NCBI GenBank assembly: GCA_030141605.1
Contig: JAQGDQ010000041.1
Span: 248,001 to 312,000, forward strand
DNA length: 64,000 nt
Direction of reading: 5' to 3'
Source of the DNA: Tubiluchus corallicola
Lineage: Eukaryota > Priapulida > Priapulimorpha > Priapulimorphida > Tubiluchidae
The translations under genes were made by a program, and so were the position numbers. Below are positions 15,201 through 26,700 of this stretch, one piece after another. The notes beneath the pieces were generated by a model. That model was not told the DNA's origin. It ran no database searches and saw nothing but the letters and a program-made list of their open reading frames with translations. The stretch's first letter is position 1. Each line of letters opens with the position of its first letter.

Positions 15201-17597
15201 AGTCAATAAATTTTGTTTGCAAAAAATTTCTATTTGCTTCTTATACAAAACTTTTTGCAGCGAAGTAACTACAGTAAGGTTCATCACTTGAAACATCTCG
15301 GCAGTGTGCTGCCAGACAGCTGGGTGTCAAGCCATTGAGTGACTCATGGTTTTTATTTGCTAGTAGGCAAAATGATCTTTCATTACGGCATGTTAACAAC
15401 TCCGGACGTTGCATGCCCAACAACTTTTTTGCAGCACTAGGAATGCATTTAGCAGCAGAATTAATTTAGAAATTGCTAGTAAAGGTGAAGTACGCAATGA
15501 AAACTTGCAAGTACATAGCATGGCAATGGGGCAATAGAAGGTCTGCAATATACAGTAGCCGAGCACGCTGTATTCAAAGCTATTACACTAGTTAAATAAA
15601 TGACAAAGGTTCGTTCTTTTTTATCAGTTTGCATTGAAGCTCTGTATGCAATAACCTATGTTCATCATAATGGTGTTATACTGTAATCAAACATTGGAAC
15701 AGTTCTCACGAGGATTTGCATCATGTCTGCTATTGCTAAATTTACCAACAAGGCTGGCTTTTCAAATTTTACTGAAGTTTTCCTGTCTGTTCAGTCGATG
15801 TCACGTATGACTGCTAGTTTAATTGTACATTTTATTGGTCAAATGCGACTTGATAGTTCCTGGCATAAGATATATCAATCAATAAAACAAATGAACTCAT
15901 GAAGTCCATGTAATGGACAGACAATATGTCTATTTTGTGCAAGTACTAATGATTCCACTAAACTGCTCATGGTCATCAAGTCAACACTTATTATATTCTT
16001 AATCAGAAAGACTAAACCTTGAGCGATTTGTATTTCTGGTGCAAAAAAGTTAATACAGTGTTTGCAGTTTTTACTGTTTGAGTAATATAATTAGATATAT
16101 ACATATATCTATATGTATACATATCTTTTTAATTCATACGGCAAACGTGCCTAAAAAATGCTCTTGCAGCTGTTTTATTCCTCCCACTCATTTAGCATAA
16201 AAAAGATCACCTCTAATTCCTGTTTCCTTTCTCCAAGCTAATGACTCATGTGCGCAGTCTACAGACATTCCCATATGATTATATCGAGCTTTGAGAAACA
16301 AACTGACGTAGAGGTCATCAGTGCGCAAGCGTTCTAAATCTCGGTCATCATAAACACCTTTCTCTACTTCATCTGTAATGCATTTCTGTCATTATATACT
16401 CGTGTAGTCTGTATACATTAATAAGTAATGCAGTTTTGCTCTAAAGTCTGAAGCATGTGAAAGTGTTTTTTATGTGTACTAAAATTTATTTCCAAAAATG
16501 AGAATATAAGAACTAATTTATACAGTTTAAACACTTTGTACATCTTTACTAACAAATACTAAAGAGTTACAGTTAGAAATGCACTACTAATGAATGCATT
16601 AGTTAGCACCTACAGTTAAAGAAATTTCTTTCTAAGTACGATCACACACACACAAAGAAGTTAATGTGAGTTATTAAGTTTAAATCAAGAAAAACCCACC
16701 CTTTTTCCGCTCAAAGAATTGTTCTCTAAATACCTCAATATTTTCTGGAGGTACCTAAAAAGGGAAAATGTAACAACAAACAGTAATACCAATATTGTGT
16801 GAAACAAATTAGGATTTCAGTTGCTATGCTGTTCCACTTCTTTATGTGTACAGGTTTGACACATCTAAAGCTGTTTAATGTCAGATAAACGAATAAAAAC
16901 ATTTCGCTAATATATTGCGCGAAAATCGCCAACATTAACATTTTGATGAGACATATAGACTTACTTTAATCCTGGATAATACAAGACTAGCAATAGAAAG
17001 CAGTTTAATTGCTATGGCTGTTGATGAGAAATAGTGACATCACGATAAAAAGACAGGAGGCAATCTCTCATACAGATACAAATACAGATCATTTTTATCA
17101 CATAGCTATGCAAAAATCATTCTGCAAGCCAGTATTCCAGCAACCTACGAGATGGCTCGTTCATTATAGTGACAGCCATGGTAAGATCAGAATCTACCTC
17201 AACATATAGGACCACTCTCTACAATGATAAAGTGAAACAACAGAGATGTTTTAGCCACCTACAGATATTACGGCAAGAACAGTGGTACAGTAGATGAATC
17301 TCCCAAAAGTAGTTCTTTCTACTGCCACTCATTCATTTACTAAAGATGTCAAAAATTACTGAACTTCACTGCTCACATGTGACCACTCAGCTCATTAGCC
17401 TTAGGCATTAGAATAAGAAAAATAGCAGCACCTTTCAAAGATTTTTTTGTCAGATTTCTCACTTCAGTGTTTATTATCTACTTACAAAAAAACAGAACAC
17501 CAGATGCATATTATAAATTATTTCTTAAGTTTTAAAAAAGTTACATAAAATTTAATTAAACTATACATACTGTGGGATTTTCGACACTATCTGCCAT
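210..17597 (-). CDS. MOSPD2: MOSPD2-like protein (CRAL-TRIO + MSP), 3' end beyond window
   Basis: Tethers the endoplasmic reticulum to other organelles in the known family. Coding exons in transcription order: 17597-17571, 16754-16700, 16372-16211, 14556-14470, 13837-13683, then 12021-11961 or 11886-11826, 10748-10710, 8872-8748, 7916-7851, 3217-3137, 2719-2622, 2036-1940, 1619-1523, 836-710, 300-210. Phases agree throughout and give 456 codons. Residues 28-81 hold the CRAL-TRIO N-terminal helices (DRDLERLRTDD, LAWRKE). Residues 82-237 are the CRAL-TRIO lipid-binding fold (VVFDMAGSGL, FELPW, LPAHMGGT). Residues 238-314 are an acidic and basic linker. About 315-425 is an MSP/VAP domain (ELEFLP, VNITNKFLAFKVKTTSP.KYKVRPSSG, DPGNSVDI, KDKFLVMSM, EHRLRC). 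Residues 426-456 look helical. Human MOSPD2 is 518 residues and ends in a membrane anchor; that part would lie left of base 1. The start ATG is in a good context (AAATGG), directly after a possible acceptor, so a 5' noncoding exon is likely. Confidence 0.9.
1080..1380. repeat. TCA/TCG-rich simple sequence
   Basis: Irregular runs of CATCAT, CCTCAT, TCGTCG and ATTATT triplets fill part of the 686-nt intron between the exons at 1523 and 836. I see no coding signal here. Confidence 0.6.
1634..1744. repeat. 16-bp tandem repeat in MOSPD2-like intron
   Basis: About six copies of a unit resembling GATGCAATACAATGCA lie in the short intron between the two central MSP exons (2036-1940 and 1619-1523). 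The last copy is irregular. It is simple minisatellite DNA. Confidence 0.9.
2103..2162. repeat. 28-bp direct duplication
   Basis: Two near-identical copies of a unit ending in AGTTTATAGAAAAAAGTC lie side by side in the intron upstream of the exon 2036-1940. Confidence 0.85.
3218..7850. other. Large MOSPD2-like intron (4.6 kb)
   Basis: This stretch separates the linker exons 7916-7851 and 3217-3137. I found no exon continuing the reading frame and no recognisable transposon. It is AT-rich with short homopolymer runs. A divergent linker exon could be missed here, because the linker is poorly conserved in the family. Confidence 0.6.
11477..11519. repeat. 21-bp direct duplication
   Basis: Two adjacent copies of TTTTCTTCAAAAAAATGACT lie in the intron between exon 6b and the exon at 10748. 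Confidence 0.85.
11826..11886 (-). CDS. MOSPD2: MOSPD2-like alternative exon 6b (duplicate of 6a)
   Basis: This second 61-nt exon has the same phases as 6a, with acceptor TTTTTAG and donor GTAACA. It encodes DLETINFMI, then YCFQSYFPNIL, which matches 6a at 11 of 20 residues. The last 14 bases before the donor are identical in the two copies. The intervening intron is 74 nt. No stop or splice defect is visible, so both copies look functional. Confidence 0.82.
11961..12021 (-). CDS. MOSPD2: MOSPD2-like alternative exon 6a (CRAL-TRIO segment)
   Basis: This 61-nt exon starts in phase 0 after acceptor TATCTAG and ends in phase 1 before donor GTAATT. It encodes 20 residues reading DMDTIFFIV, then TCFKTYYPNIL, and aligns with the human segment around CFKVYYPKYL. 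It is the copy closer to human MOSPD2. It splices in frame from the exon ending at 13683 to the exon starting at 10748. Joining it to exon 6b as well would shift the frame. Confidence 0.85.
12628..12840. repeat. Dispersed repeat, copy A
   Basis: About 210 bp here match 34024-34240 in the same orientation. Shared blocks include GGTGAGCCAG.GGTGCACA, a TTGGTGCAAA-type block, and CTAAGAATTTTCTTTTC. Divergence is substantial, so this is an old interspersed repeat of unknown class in the intron before exon 6a. Confidence 0.75.
12941..13210. repeat. Irregular GTAACTCGC-rich repeat tract
   Basis: The words AACTCGC, AGCTCGC or AACTCAC recur at least six times at uneven spacing, mixed with TTCACACT and TGTCAGAG. 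It looks like a decayed tandem repeat or transposon interior in the intron upstream of exon 6a. Confidence 0.55.
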
Positions 17598-19555
17598 TTC
17601 TATAAAATCAGTGTCATTTCACCCAGCAACGTGAATAGAAAGATTGTATAGGTAGTTCACTGGGTTCAGTACGTAGTAGATAAACCTGTACAAATAGACA
17701 AAGATTAATTATGCTACTACACAAGGCAAAATGTTATAGTAAAGGCAAAGTGCAATTTAATGTTTAATAGTTTTCACCTAATAGTATTGCAAGTAGGCAG
17801 CATGATCTAATTTACTCTGCAAAAACTCTTAGACTTCAGGCTAATAAATCCCTTCTTAATTTTTGTATCAGAAGGTATTCAATAAAGATAATTATACTAG
17901 CTTTAGTTCAACTATTTTTTATTTAATAATAAAACTTAAGAAAAAACCAATTTATACAAATAGTGGTTGGCAGTACTTTAATGAAGCTAAGCATTACGTC
18001 GTACGTGTCTAAATAATACTCCACACTAACTTTGTATAACATAACTGAAAATGTATTGTAGCTCATGAGTAACCAACTAGTTCTTAACAAATTTCAATAA
18101 ATGAAAATCTGTCTAATGCATCTATAGTTTTCTATGATATAAGCCTAGCGGCAAAGTGCAAAGCAAAGATCTCAACACAATTTGATAACCTCCTTAGGAT
18201 TGTTACCTATTCTACCAACTGTAATTAATTCAACAGCACCCACTAAAAGCCTTACTGGCCGTGAAGTCACTTAAGAGTTTGTATAAACCTTGCATACGCC
18301 AAAAAACTCACATGACATCAACTACAACTGTGGTATGCAAGCTGGAAAACAAATTAAGGGGCCTATTTTTGGAATTCTGAAATTCAACAACCTAGCATAT
18401 GTGCCTTAGCGGCAAAATGGCAAATAAGAATTTTCGAGATAAGTAGATAGGGTGTATAAACAGAATCAAACCAAATATCTGTGATCGTGGAAGGAACAGA
18501 TGAATCACAAATGATTACTATAATACACATAGGCAACTGCAAGTATTCATTAATAATTTACTATAGTAGAAGCGTGATATAGTACATAGCAGCTTCCAGT
18601 TCTTTTCTCCCTCAAAAAGTAACTGTGAATCTAGTTAAAACACAGTCTTTATATTTATACTCCTAAATACATCAGTTTGACATTGCAAACCTGCAGTACT
18701 CAGACACAAGAAAAAAGCACTCAGACACAAAATATCAACACAAGAAAAAGATTTGTATTTACTGACACAGCATATTATTAATTGGCATTCCAGTTGAAAT
18801 CTGCATTTAATAACAATTTGTTCCAACACAATATGGTTCCAACAGTTACCAAGCAGTGTTTAATTAAAAAATAAAATAAAACAGTCACATAGCCTGTTTG
18901 GTAAAATCATCGTGCCCATTTTAACTTCCGAAAAACCAATGCTCACTCCAGATAATATGAAAAACACAAATTGTTAACAATTTGTGTACTGAGATTCCTG
19001 CTAAACTGTGCTGACTGCATGGTGTTTCGAAAGTTTAAATGATAAAGAAACATTGTAATTGACGTTTGAATTATTGGAAACCAAAATTTTAAAGTAATAG
19101 CCCATTCACATCTTATGCAAATAAAGACCATCTATTTGTACTCAGCAAACTTCGATCGTGTTGCGCAGTCTAACGTAGCGATAGGAATCAACTGCTGTTA
19201 GCAGCTGATGCTTATAAAGGCTGTTTGTAGGGAACTTCACAACAGACTTACGTTATGAAGCACCGAAATATTTCAGCTAATTCAACAACTTATTTACTAG
19301 CACATATAATGGACTGAGTTGTTTAAAAACATTAGAAGTTTTTTAAAGAAAGTATTAAAATAAAATTTTAATCACTGATTGTTTATTTAAAAGAATCAGT
19401 AGCCAATTAAGCCTATTCAATTAATTAGCATTAATTAAATTCTACACAGCCCTTAATAAAGAAAATGATTTCGTTTACACCTAACGAATAATTAAACCTC
19501 ATACCCAGCTGTTTATTTCTTTTAAAAAGGACAAAATTTATAAGACATAAGAACT

Positions 19556-19675
19556 TTTATTTCAGACATAACAAGATATACAGATTGTTGTCAGTCGACA
19601 AATATTTACATAGTGTGAGGAAAGGTAACAACCATACGGTCTTTTACTCCCTTCCCCTATATAAAGTGAAATAAA
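19556..19675. repeat. Dispersed repeat with ACCATACGGTC core, copy 1
   Basis: It shares TTTTATTTCA, an ACATA-rich stretch, AGTGTGAGG and the near-palindrome ACCATACGGTC, in the same order and orientation, with 21011-21125. The shared end plus an imperfect stem suggests the 3' end of an old retroelement on the minus strand. Confidence 0.6.
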
Positions 19676-20936
19676 TAATTTTAATCAGTATTGTAGACAA
19701 TAATAAAGTTATTATTTATGAGTACAATATAATGGTGCTGTTTTTTCTTTTAATTTTAGTTTTTTCCCAGTAACTCCTTTAATCAAATTTTACATAATAT
19801 AGAAACCTGAATTACAAACAGAAAATAAAATAATTATACTATTTTGTAAAACAGGGAACTGCGAATTGCCATGAATAAAGAAGAGTAAAAAAGACATTTA
19901 CATATGTTTGATAAAGTAAAAACATGCCACACTAATTTGGTCTGCCATACTATAGAACTATAAATCAAAGTCAGATCGGTAAATCGGTGTTTCAGCACTT
20001 TTTATTTGATCTAAATAAAATAAATTTTACAATGTGTGTATCTGGCCAAGTACTATGTGAATTACGATGCCATTTATGCAAATACTTTGATACCCACGAA
20101 TCCACAAACGCCCGGTATACGAGCTGTTCACGACATACAACAAAGCACAATAGAAAAGTTAACAAACTACTTCAGTAAACGAGAGTGATGTACCGCGAAC
20201 ATACGAAAAGAAGCTGTGATTTCTTTACTAGGAGCTTAACTATATAAACGCGGTTGTTTATTATTAGTATTAGCATAAACGAAAAGTAAATATTTTGTAT
20301 TTAAATCTTTTTCAATGATATTTAACATCATTTTCAAAGAACATGGGTTTTAATTTTACCATGGACTAAATTACTTCCCAATTTACAAAATTTAGACAGA
20401 ACGACATACTGTATCAAACCATATTAATTGGTTGGACGGTTGCAGTAACGCACCGTCGACTTCATTTAATTTTATCTAGTTTATTTTGTACTGTTATCAA
20501 AGTGTATAAATAGGAAGTGACGAAAGCCGCCTAATGTTACGTATTTCCTTTTTGCGATTAGCGGCTATGCTGGCGGCATCAAACGGCCATTCAGTGAAAA
20601 ATTTGGAGCGCCGCATTGACTGTAATAATAATATTATTAAGTTCACCAGTAGTGTTGGCATACGTGCAATTTTGATAAGCCAAAATCACTTTTGCGTTTT
20701 TAATAAAAGAAGTATATCTCAATTAAAAACAATTATTAGTTTAAAAAAACTGAAAACATTTCATGAAAAGGAAAAAAATTGTAGCAATAAGTTTGTAATA
20801 TGTACTTGCAAATGCCTGTTCAGTTTTCTTGTAAGTAAAATTTTATTGTTTTTCCTGAGGAAAGAGGCTAGCTGACTGCGTGATGGGCTGCCTGCTATGT
20901 AAAGAAGTAATGCATTTTTCATTGATTTATTGATTT

Positions 20937-20984
20937 TTCTCTCCCCCCTCTCTTAGAGAGAAAGAGGGGGAGAGAGAGAGAGAG
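20937..20984. repeat. Inverted pyrimidine/purine tract
   Basis: CTCCCCCCTCTCTTAGAG is followed by its approximate reverse complement, AAGAGGGGGAGAGAG. The tract then runs into (GA)n. It forms a perfect strand-switch from polypyrimidine to polypurine. Confidence 0.85.
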
Positions 20985-20998
20985 TTAAAAGAAAGACG

Positions 20999-21365
20999 GA
21001 ACTATGAACTATGAATTTTATTTCACACATCAAAATACAATATTGTACACATAAATAAACAATAAATAAAATAATTTGAGTAGTGTGAGGTGAGTGTACG
21101 ACCATACGGTCATTAACACACTCACCTTACTTAAATGAAAATGAAAAAATTATTAAAGATATGCGTGCTTTTGTAGATGACTCAATGAAATTGATGTAAT
21201 AAAGTAAATGATGTAATAATAGCAAGGAAACATGAGAAAAACACAATATGGAATTACGATTTTGATATAAATATTGAAATAATTTTGAAATAAAGTAAAA
21301 GATGTAATGAACAGCAAGAGGAAACATGAGGAAAACTTAATATGTAATTACGATTTTGATATAGG
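20999..21365. repeat. Dispersed repeat copy 2 with internal direct duplication
   Basis: Bases 21011-21125 match the repeat at 19556-19675. Within it, GTGAGTGT and ACACACTCAC flank the ACCATACGGTC core as a stem of about 10 bp. Bases 21198-21270 and 21289-21363 are diverged direct copies sharing ATAAAGTAAA.GATGTAAT, GAAACATGAG and ATTACGATTTTGATATA. Confidence 0.65.
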
Positions 21366-21890
21366 CGGCGATGAATGAATAATTTCATTTAAATTGATTT
21401 ATACCTTACTAATAAAGTAACAAAGGTCGTAATGGTACCGTAATGTACCTATTAGCAAAAGAAAAACATTAGTGCAAAAAATGACCAAATTCAAGCTGTC
21501 ATATTGTCCATGCATAACTCAATATGAGAAAAACATGCAAAATAATAACAATAATACTAAATAAAAATAATAAAAAACAAACTAAATAAAATGAAAAGCA
21601 AGCTAGCCAAACAGAAATTTAAACAAACTTTCAAATAGGGAACTGAATCAAGCTGCAAAGTACATGCATTAAAATAATACTAAAGAGTCTAATTAATAAA
21701 CAAAACAAAAGAACATTATACAAGTACATTTTTTACACGTAAGCAAACTGTATTTAATGAACATTTATTTTGATGTAAGCCTAACTGAATCTTAAAAAAT
21801 TAGGCCAAATATAAGTAATGTCTGCACATGATATTATAAGGTATTATGACACGCGTGCAGATTCTAATTTATGCTTCTCGCCTGAATTCT

Positions 21891-22706
21891 TTAACTAGGT
21901 TTTGACATAGTTAGTTGGTTGTTATAGAGGTGGAAGTTATGTCCGCTGCTTAGGATGACAGCTCTGATGTTTCCTTCAGTTATTTTTTGTTCACTGATAA
22001 TAAAAAAGAGGAGTAATGTTGTAAATACATCTCTGCTTGTTCAACGTAATTTTATAACTAACTCCAACTCATAACAAAGGCCAATGTATGATTATATGCT
22101 TTTTAAACATTTTTTAACTTGGAATTAACAAAACATGCAGATGTTTAGATTAAGTTATGTTCTGGAAAATTATTTGCTCTTCTGAAAAAATCGATTTTTT
22201 TCTATGAAAGGTATTACACATGAAAGTCAGGCCTAATATATCTTCAAGTTATATTTCCTGATAAGAACATATGAAATAGAAATGTTTTTTAGAAAAAATA
22301 TTTCTCCAGAAATCGAATACTACATGAGCCAGGTATTCTTTCTTTTGATCAACTTTCTTAACTTCTTTTGTAAATAAGCCTATTAATTTTTATGAGATAT
22401 GATTATAATAATTTTTATTTTAACTACAAATTATTCTTAACGCCTTATGCTTACTTTAAATAATATTCAAAAAGATAACAGCTGCTATAAATCGCCAAAA
22501 AAGAGAGATGTAGGCCTTGCAGTCTTTGCTTAGCGTACAAAATATTTAACTAGTAACAAAAGTTTCAAAACTGTGTTATAATTAACATTTTATTATAATT
22601 ACCTGGCTGCATCCTTGCGAAATTTAGATATCTTTTTGTGTTTTTGCAACTCACTGCTGAGCAATTTATGAGCGCCTGTTAACCGGGCTGGTTTTGATGG
22701 TCTCAT
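21891..22706 (-). CDS. Putative two-exon small protein, function unknown
   Basis: Exon 1 is 22706-22603 and exon 2 is 21993-21891, joined by AG/GTAATT and TTATCAG/T in matching phase. The product is 68 residues. It begins MRPSKPARLTGAHKLLSSEL, has a lysine-rich helix (QKHKKISKFRKD), and then a hydrophobic stretch around IRAVILSSG. I do not recognise a family. Exon 1 sits in a locally CpG- and GC-richer stretch (22680-22820) that could be a promoter. The frame stays open for about 28 codons upstream of the ATG, so a longer N-terminus is possible. A minus-strand AATAAA lies near 21760. The gene is on the same strand as its neighbours, between XRCC1 and the MOSPD2-like gene. The alternative is that exon 1 is a noncoding leader of the MOSPD2-like gene. 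Confidence 0.45.
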
Positions 22707-23552
22707 CAATTCATCTGCTACAGTACCCACAGCCTGCGCTGTTGCGTACCTGACAACAACAGGCCGTACTGAATAGCCGCTAGGGCGACACTAACTGCGC
22801 GAACTACTGCGCAGAGGACTTTCCCTACTTATTGTGTATACTTTGCTGTTATGGTGAATTTAATTATACGCACGCAATCTCTATCCTAAATATAATGTCC
22901 TTTAATTATTATTGCAATAATTATAAAGATTACATAATACGTTTTTGTCGTTAAACTGCATTACATTATTGCTTATTTAATGTTGTATATCAGTACCAAT
23001 TAGTTTCTACAACAAGACCGATTCCTCTCCTAGTAGCTTTAAACTTCCTGATAAACTTATGTACTTTCACAATTTAAGAAAAAACATGATTAATGTTTAA
23101 GGCTACGTATTTGTTAATACAAACCAAATAAAAAAGTATTTTAGAACAAAAAACTTTACGTGCAAAGTTATATGCTATTTATTAAGACGTAAGCTATAAA
23201 GGGTAGTTTATCCAAGTTTAATAATTATAACCATGGATCTACACACACATTGTTAGTAGATTCTGTATTGATAGATTCAGGTAAATTTGCCAGTCCTGAT
23301 CTGATAATATATGTATTGTGGTTTGGGTCACAAGGTCAGATTGGTCCATTGGTCCACCTCTTGAGTACATAAACTAGTTTTAAAATTAATATTTTTTTGT
23401 AACAACTGTTCACATATACAAAAAATCTCGAATTTACTAACTACTATTGTTTTAATATGACGACACTATACTATCCTTGCTTAATATAGCTGTAAAACAA
23501 GTATATTACAGGTTCAGCAAATAACTTATACAAGCAAATAACAACTACATAG

Positions 23553-23558
23553 TTTATT
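23553..23558 (-). terminator. Candidate XRCC1 polyadenylation signal
   Basis: AATAAA on the minus strand lies about 200 nt downstream of the XRCC1 stop codon. Its use is inferred from the hexamer and its position only. Confidence 0.4.
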
Positions 23559-23755
23559 CTTAGTAAAGCTAATGCCTTAATTACAAACTAAACTGAACTT
23601 TACAAAGTCATCATGATCATGAGTGAAAATGACACAAATGCTCACTACACTGTTTCAAGTGGGATAAATACTTTTTCCAAGGAATGAACACTGTCTGCTA
23701 CTATCCACTAAAATAGAGTGAAAATATCACATTGTAATGTAACAATACCAGCTTC

Positions 23756-26700
23756 TCAGATAGCTGGTATAATTATATAAGGTTGGTGCGGCAAGAATCT
23801 GCCTTTCTCAGAGCAGTCGAAAATCCACTTTGGCTTGACAAACTGTAGACTTGAGTTTTCTGATAATGCCTGTTAATAAAAATATTAATGAATATAGTGA
23901 TGGTTTTATAATAATTACAATAGTTTTTGTCTTTGTTGATTAGTAATGAATTCATAACAATTTTTGTGAAGTAGTGAAATTGCAGAACTCACATCATCAA
24001 AGTTCTTATCCCATTCAGAACTCGTTACAACGTAAGACACGGCTGCATTCATATAGTCATCTACTGCCCTGCAAAAATATAAAAAAATTGTATATTTTAA
24101 GCAGCAGTATTCTAATATCAAATCAGTATGATGACGAATAAAGATAAACTGAATAAAATACACTTATGTATAACACAGCAACAACCATTTTTATATAATA
24201 TCACAGTTTTGCAAAAAATAAATTCTATTGTACAGTCATCCGAAACAGCCAAACTATAGAACTAATCAAAAATGGTGTCTTACACCTGTACAATGGCTAC
24301 AATTATAAAATGTAAAAAAGAAGAACATACACACCCGTTAAAGGCAACTATGTGACGCACGATTTGGCGTCTCTGCTCAGAGGTAAAATCACCATACAGG
24401 AAAAAGTGTTTACCTAAAAGAACAGCAAAACGAAATTATATAATACATTATTATATCGGGAACAAGCAGGTGCCAAATACCGGCGGGGGTGTTTGGAACA
24501 CATCCTCACCCTTCAGTTACTCGTGGATTACACACTGTGCCAAAAGAAAAAGCTTTTTGCAATCTACGTCGACTTTAGCAAAGCGTATGACAGAGTACCT
24601 CGTGGTGCTATTTTTACTACCTTGGCAGCTTTAGGATGTGGATATGCCATGATAGCGGCTATTTGTACCTTATATTCAGATAAGCAGATGATTTTAGGAA
24701 CGGCTACAATTATAGCAACTATTGGTCTTCGTCAGGGAAGCCCGACATCGTGTTTTCTTTTTACCTTGTACCTAAATCCGTTTGTGAGGCGAATTAAACA
24801 CGTGTGTGGAAAAACGTACAAAAAAGTTTGTTTCGAAGTTGGTAAGCCAGTGTCACGCTATGACAGATGACCCGTTTATGTTGGTATGGAATTTATATAA
24901 AGATCACGAACAAAGGGATACAAATATTTAGACAGTGTTATGTCTACAACGGATCATGCACAGACTGATGTAGAGAGACGAAAGACTCATGTCCGAGTTT
25001 CTGATCGTACAAAATGCAAGACTTATTTGGAAATAAATCCCAACTTGTCTATGCATTCAATGTATGGAAACACAGAATTACCTGAGCACAAACGTATAAT
25101 CATCACAAGAAGGGTCTCATCACACAATCTAGCTACAGAAACAGGTCGTTGGGAAAATGTACCTCATGAGCGCAGGCTGTGTCTTTGTGGAGAAATGCAG
25201 ACAGAAGAGCATTTTTTGTGCGAGTGCCATGAAAATGCACTTTATAGATCACTGTATGCGTTAAATTATAGTAATATTGCAAATTTATTTGATGGAGAAT
25301 TAATGTCAATTGGAAATTTCATTTACAACTGCTTGCATAGATCTTTGAATTAAATAGTATGGTTTCGTTAGCGGACATATAACCGCATCACTGTGATTAT
25401 CATATAGGTAAAATATTTGTTTATCACATGTGTACAAATGCTTAGTTAATAGTTTTTTGCTTCATAGAGTTTACACCTTGTGCAGCTATGTTGGGTCAAA
25501 TCGTTAGCATGATCTGGGAATCATTACCCGAGCTCTGCCCGCTGATAAAACCATCGGGTATGCGTCGGTTTTGTAATCTTCGTGTTGGAAATTTGATTTT
25601 CAGCAATAAAATATCTATCTATCTATCTATTGGCCCATTTTGCATTTGTCCGATTAGATACAATTTTTTGTCACAGTCGACATGAAAGATACATGCAAAT
25701 GAGTTTTTCCACATACACAAGTTAATTACATTTATGTCTTTAACTTGTCACACATGCTGATGTGTCACATTCGATATAACATGAAATTACACAGAAATTT
25801 GCATTGTTACTGTTTTCGGAAATTTTTTTTTTCAAAATTTTGTTGTTTTGTTTCCCGTCAAGTTTCTAATGCCACATGTATAAGGTTGCAATTCCACTGT
25901 GTCTGCACAGACATGCACATACCAATGTTTGCAAATTCTCGGCCCTCTTAAAATTACATGACCAAGATCTGGACCGAGACTGACTTATAGAGATCCCGCC
26001 AAGGTCAAAACTGATAATCACCTTATAAACACCGTGGCTGACTTACAGGAACTGATCTAAAATAGCAGAGCCTTGCATGCAACATTATACATTACAACAG
26101 ACACTAATTGAATATAAGGGAGTGGAAAAATAGAAAATTAGGAAACTATACACTGATGAACTGAATTTTCTGACAAACATAATGACAAATATTGCAATAC
26201 GATACATCCAGCTATCTCTATGATACAAAGCAATGACAAGAATGCACAACAAATAGTCCACACTAGACAATATTACAGCTCTGGAATTTGACATCATACA
26301 AAAACATTGTCCTGTGCTTTAGTTTTCACAAAATTAGAGCAGCGTTTTTGCCACAGGTAACTTTGCAATCGGCATACATGTACATTCTACCAGTCCTGCT
26401 AGCAAATTAGTAGCAGCAGGCACAGGATTTGTTGATTTATGGAGTCTATTGCTCAGGCATCTAACACAATGAAGCTTCAAACTATGTATAAATGGTATAT
26501 GTAGTCAATGCAGCCTTTACTTGTGGTGGAATGTGTACAATGTTAGAACTGTTTATCAGTGTTATCATCACCACAGTTGTCTCATTCCTCGCTGAGATCG
26601 AATAGCAAGATGAAGACTTTTAAAAAACTACAATCTCAGTGGGATCAAGAACGGTACTAGTCGAACTGCAAACACTGACACATCGTCAGACTTGTCTGCC

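Larger units (their letters stand above)
17598..21890. other. Spacer and possible 5' region of the MOSPD2-like gene
   Basis: No coding exon is supported here. The stretch holds old repeats (see 19556-19675 and 20999-21365) and an AT-rich body. A CpG-richer island at about 20440-20630 contains TATAAATA at 20505. A noncoding first exon of the MOSPD2-like gene could lie here, because the coding start at 17597 directly follows an AG. Confidence 0.5.

Noticed and set aside
15241-15480. Minus-strand frame (KLLGMQRPELLTC...) considered as the MOSPD2-like exon after 16211
   Set aside because: No acceptor gives the needed phase without a stop. The true exon was found at 14556-14470, which fits in phase and in CRAL-TRIO similarity.
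20534-20875. 113-codon plus-strand open frame beginning MLRISFLRLAAMLAASNG, downstream of TATAAATA
   Set aside because: After the first 25 codons it is AT-driven low-complexity sequence with no family features, splice pattern or polyadenylation context. I kept only the CpG patch as a possible promoter.
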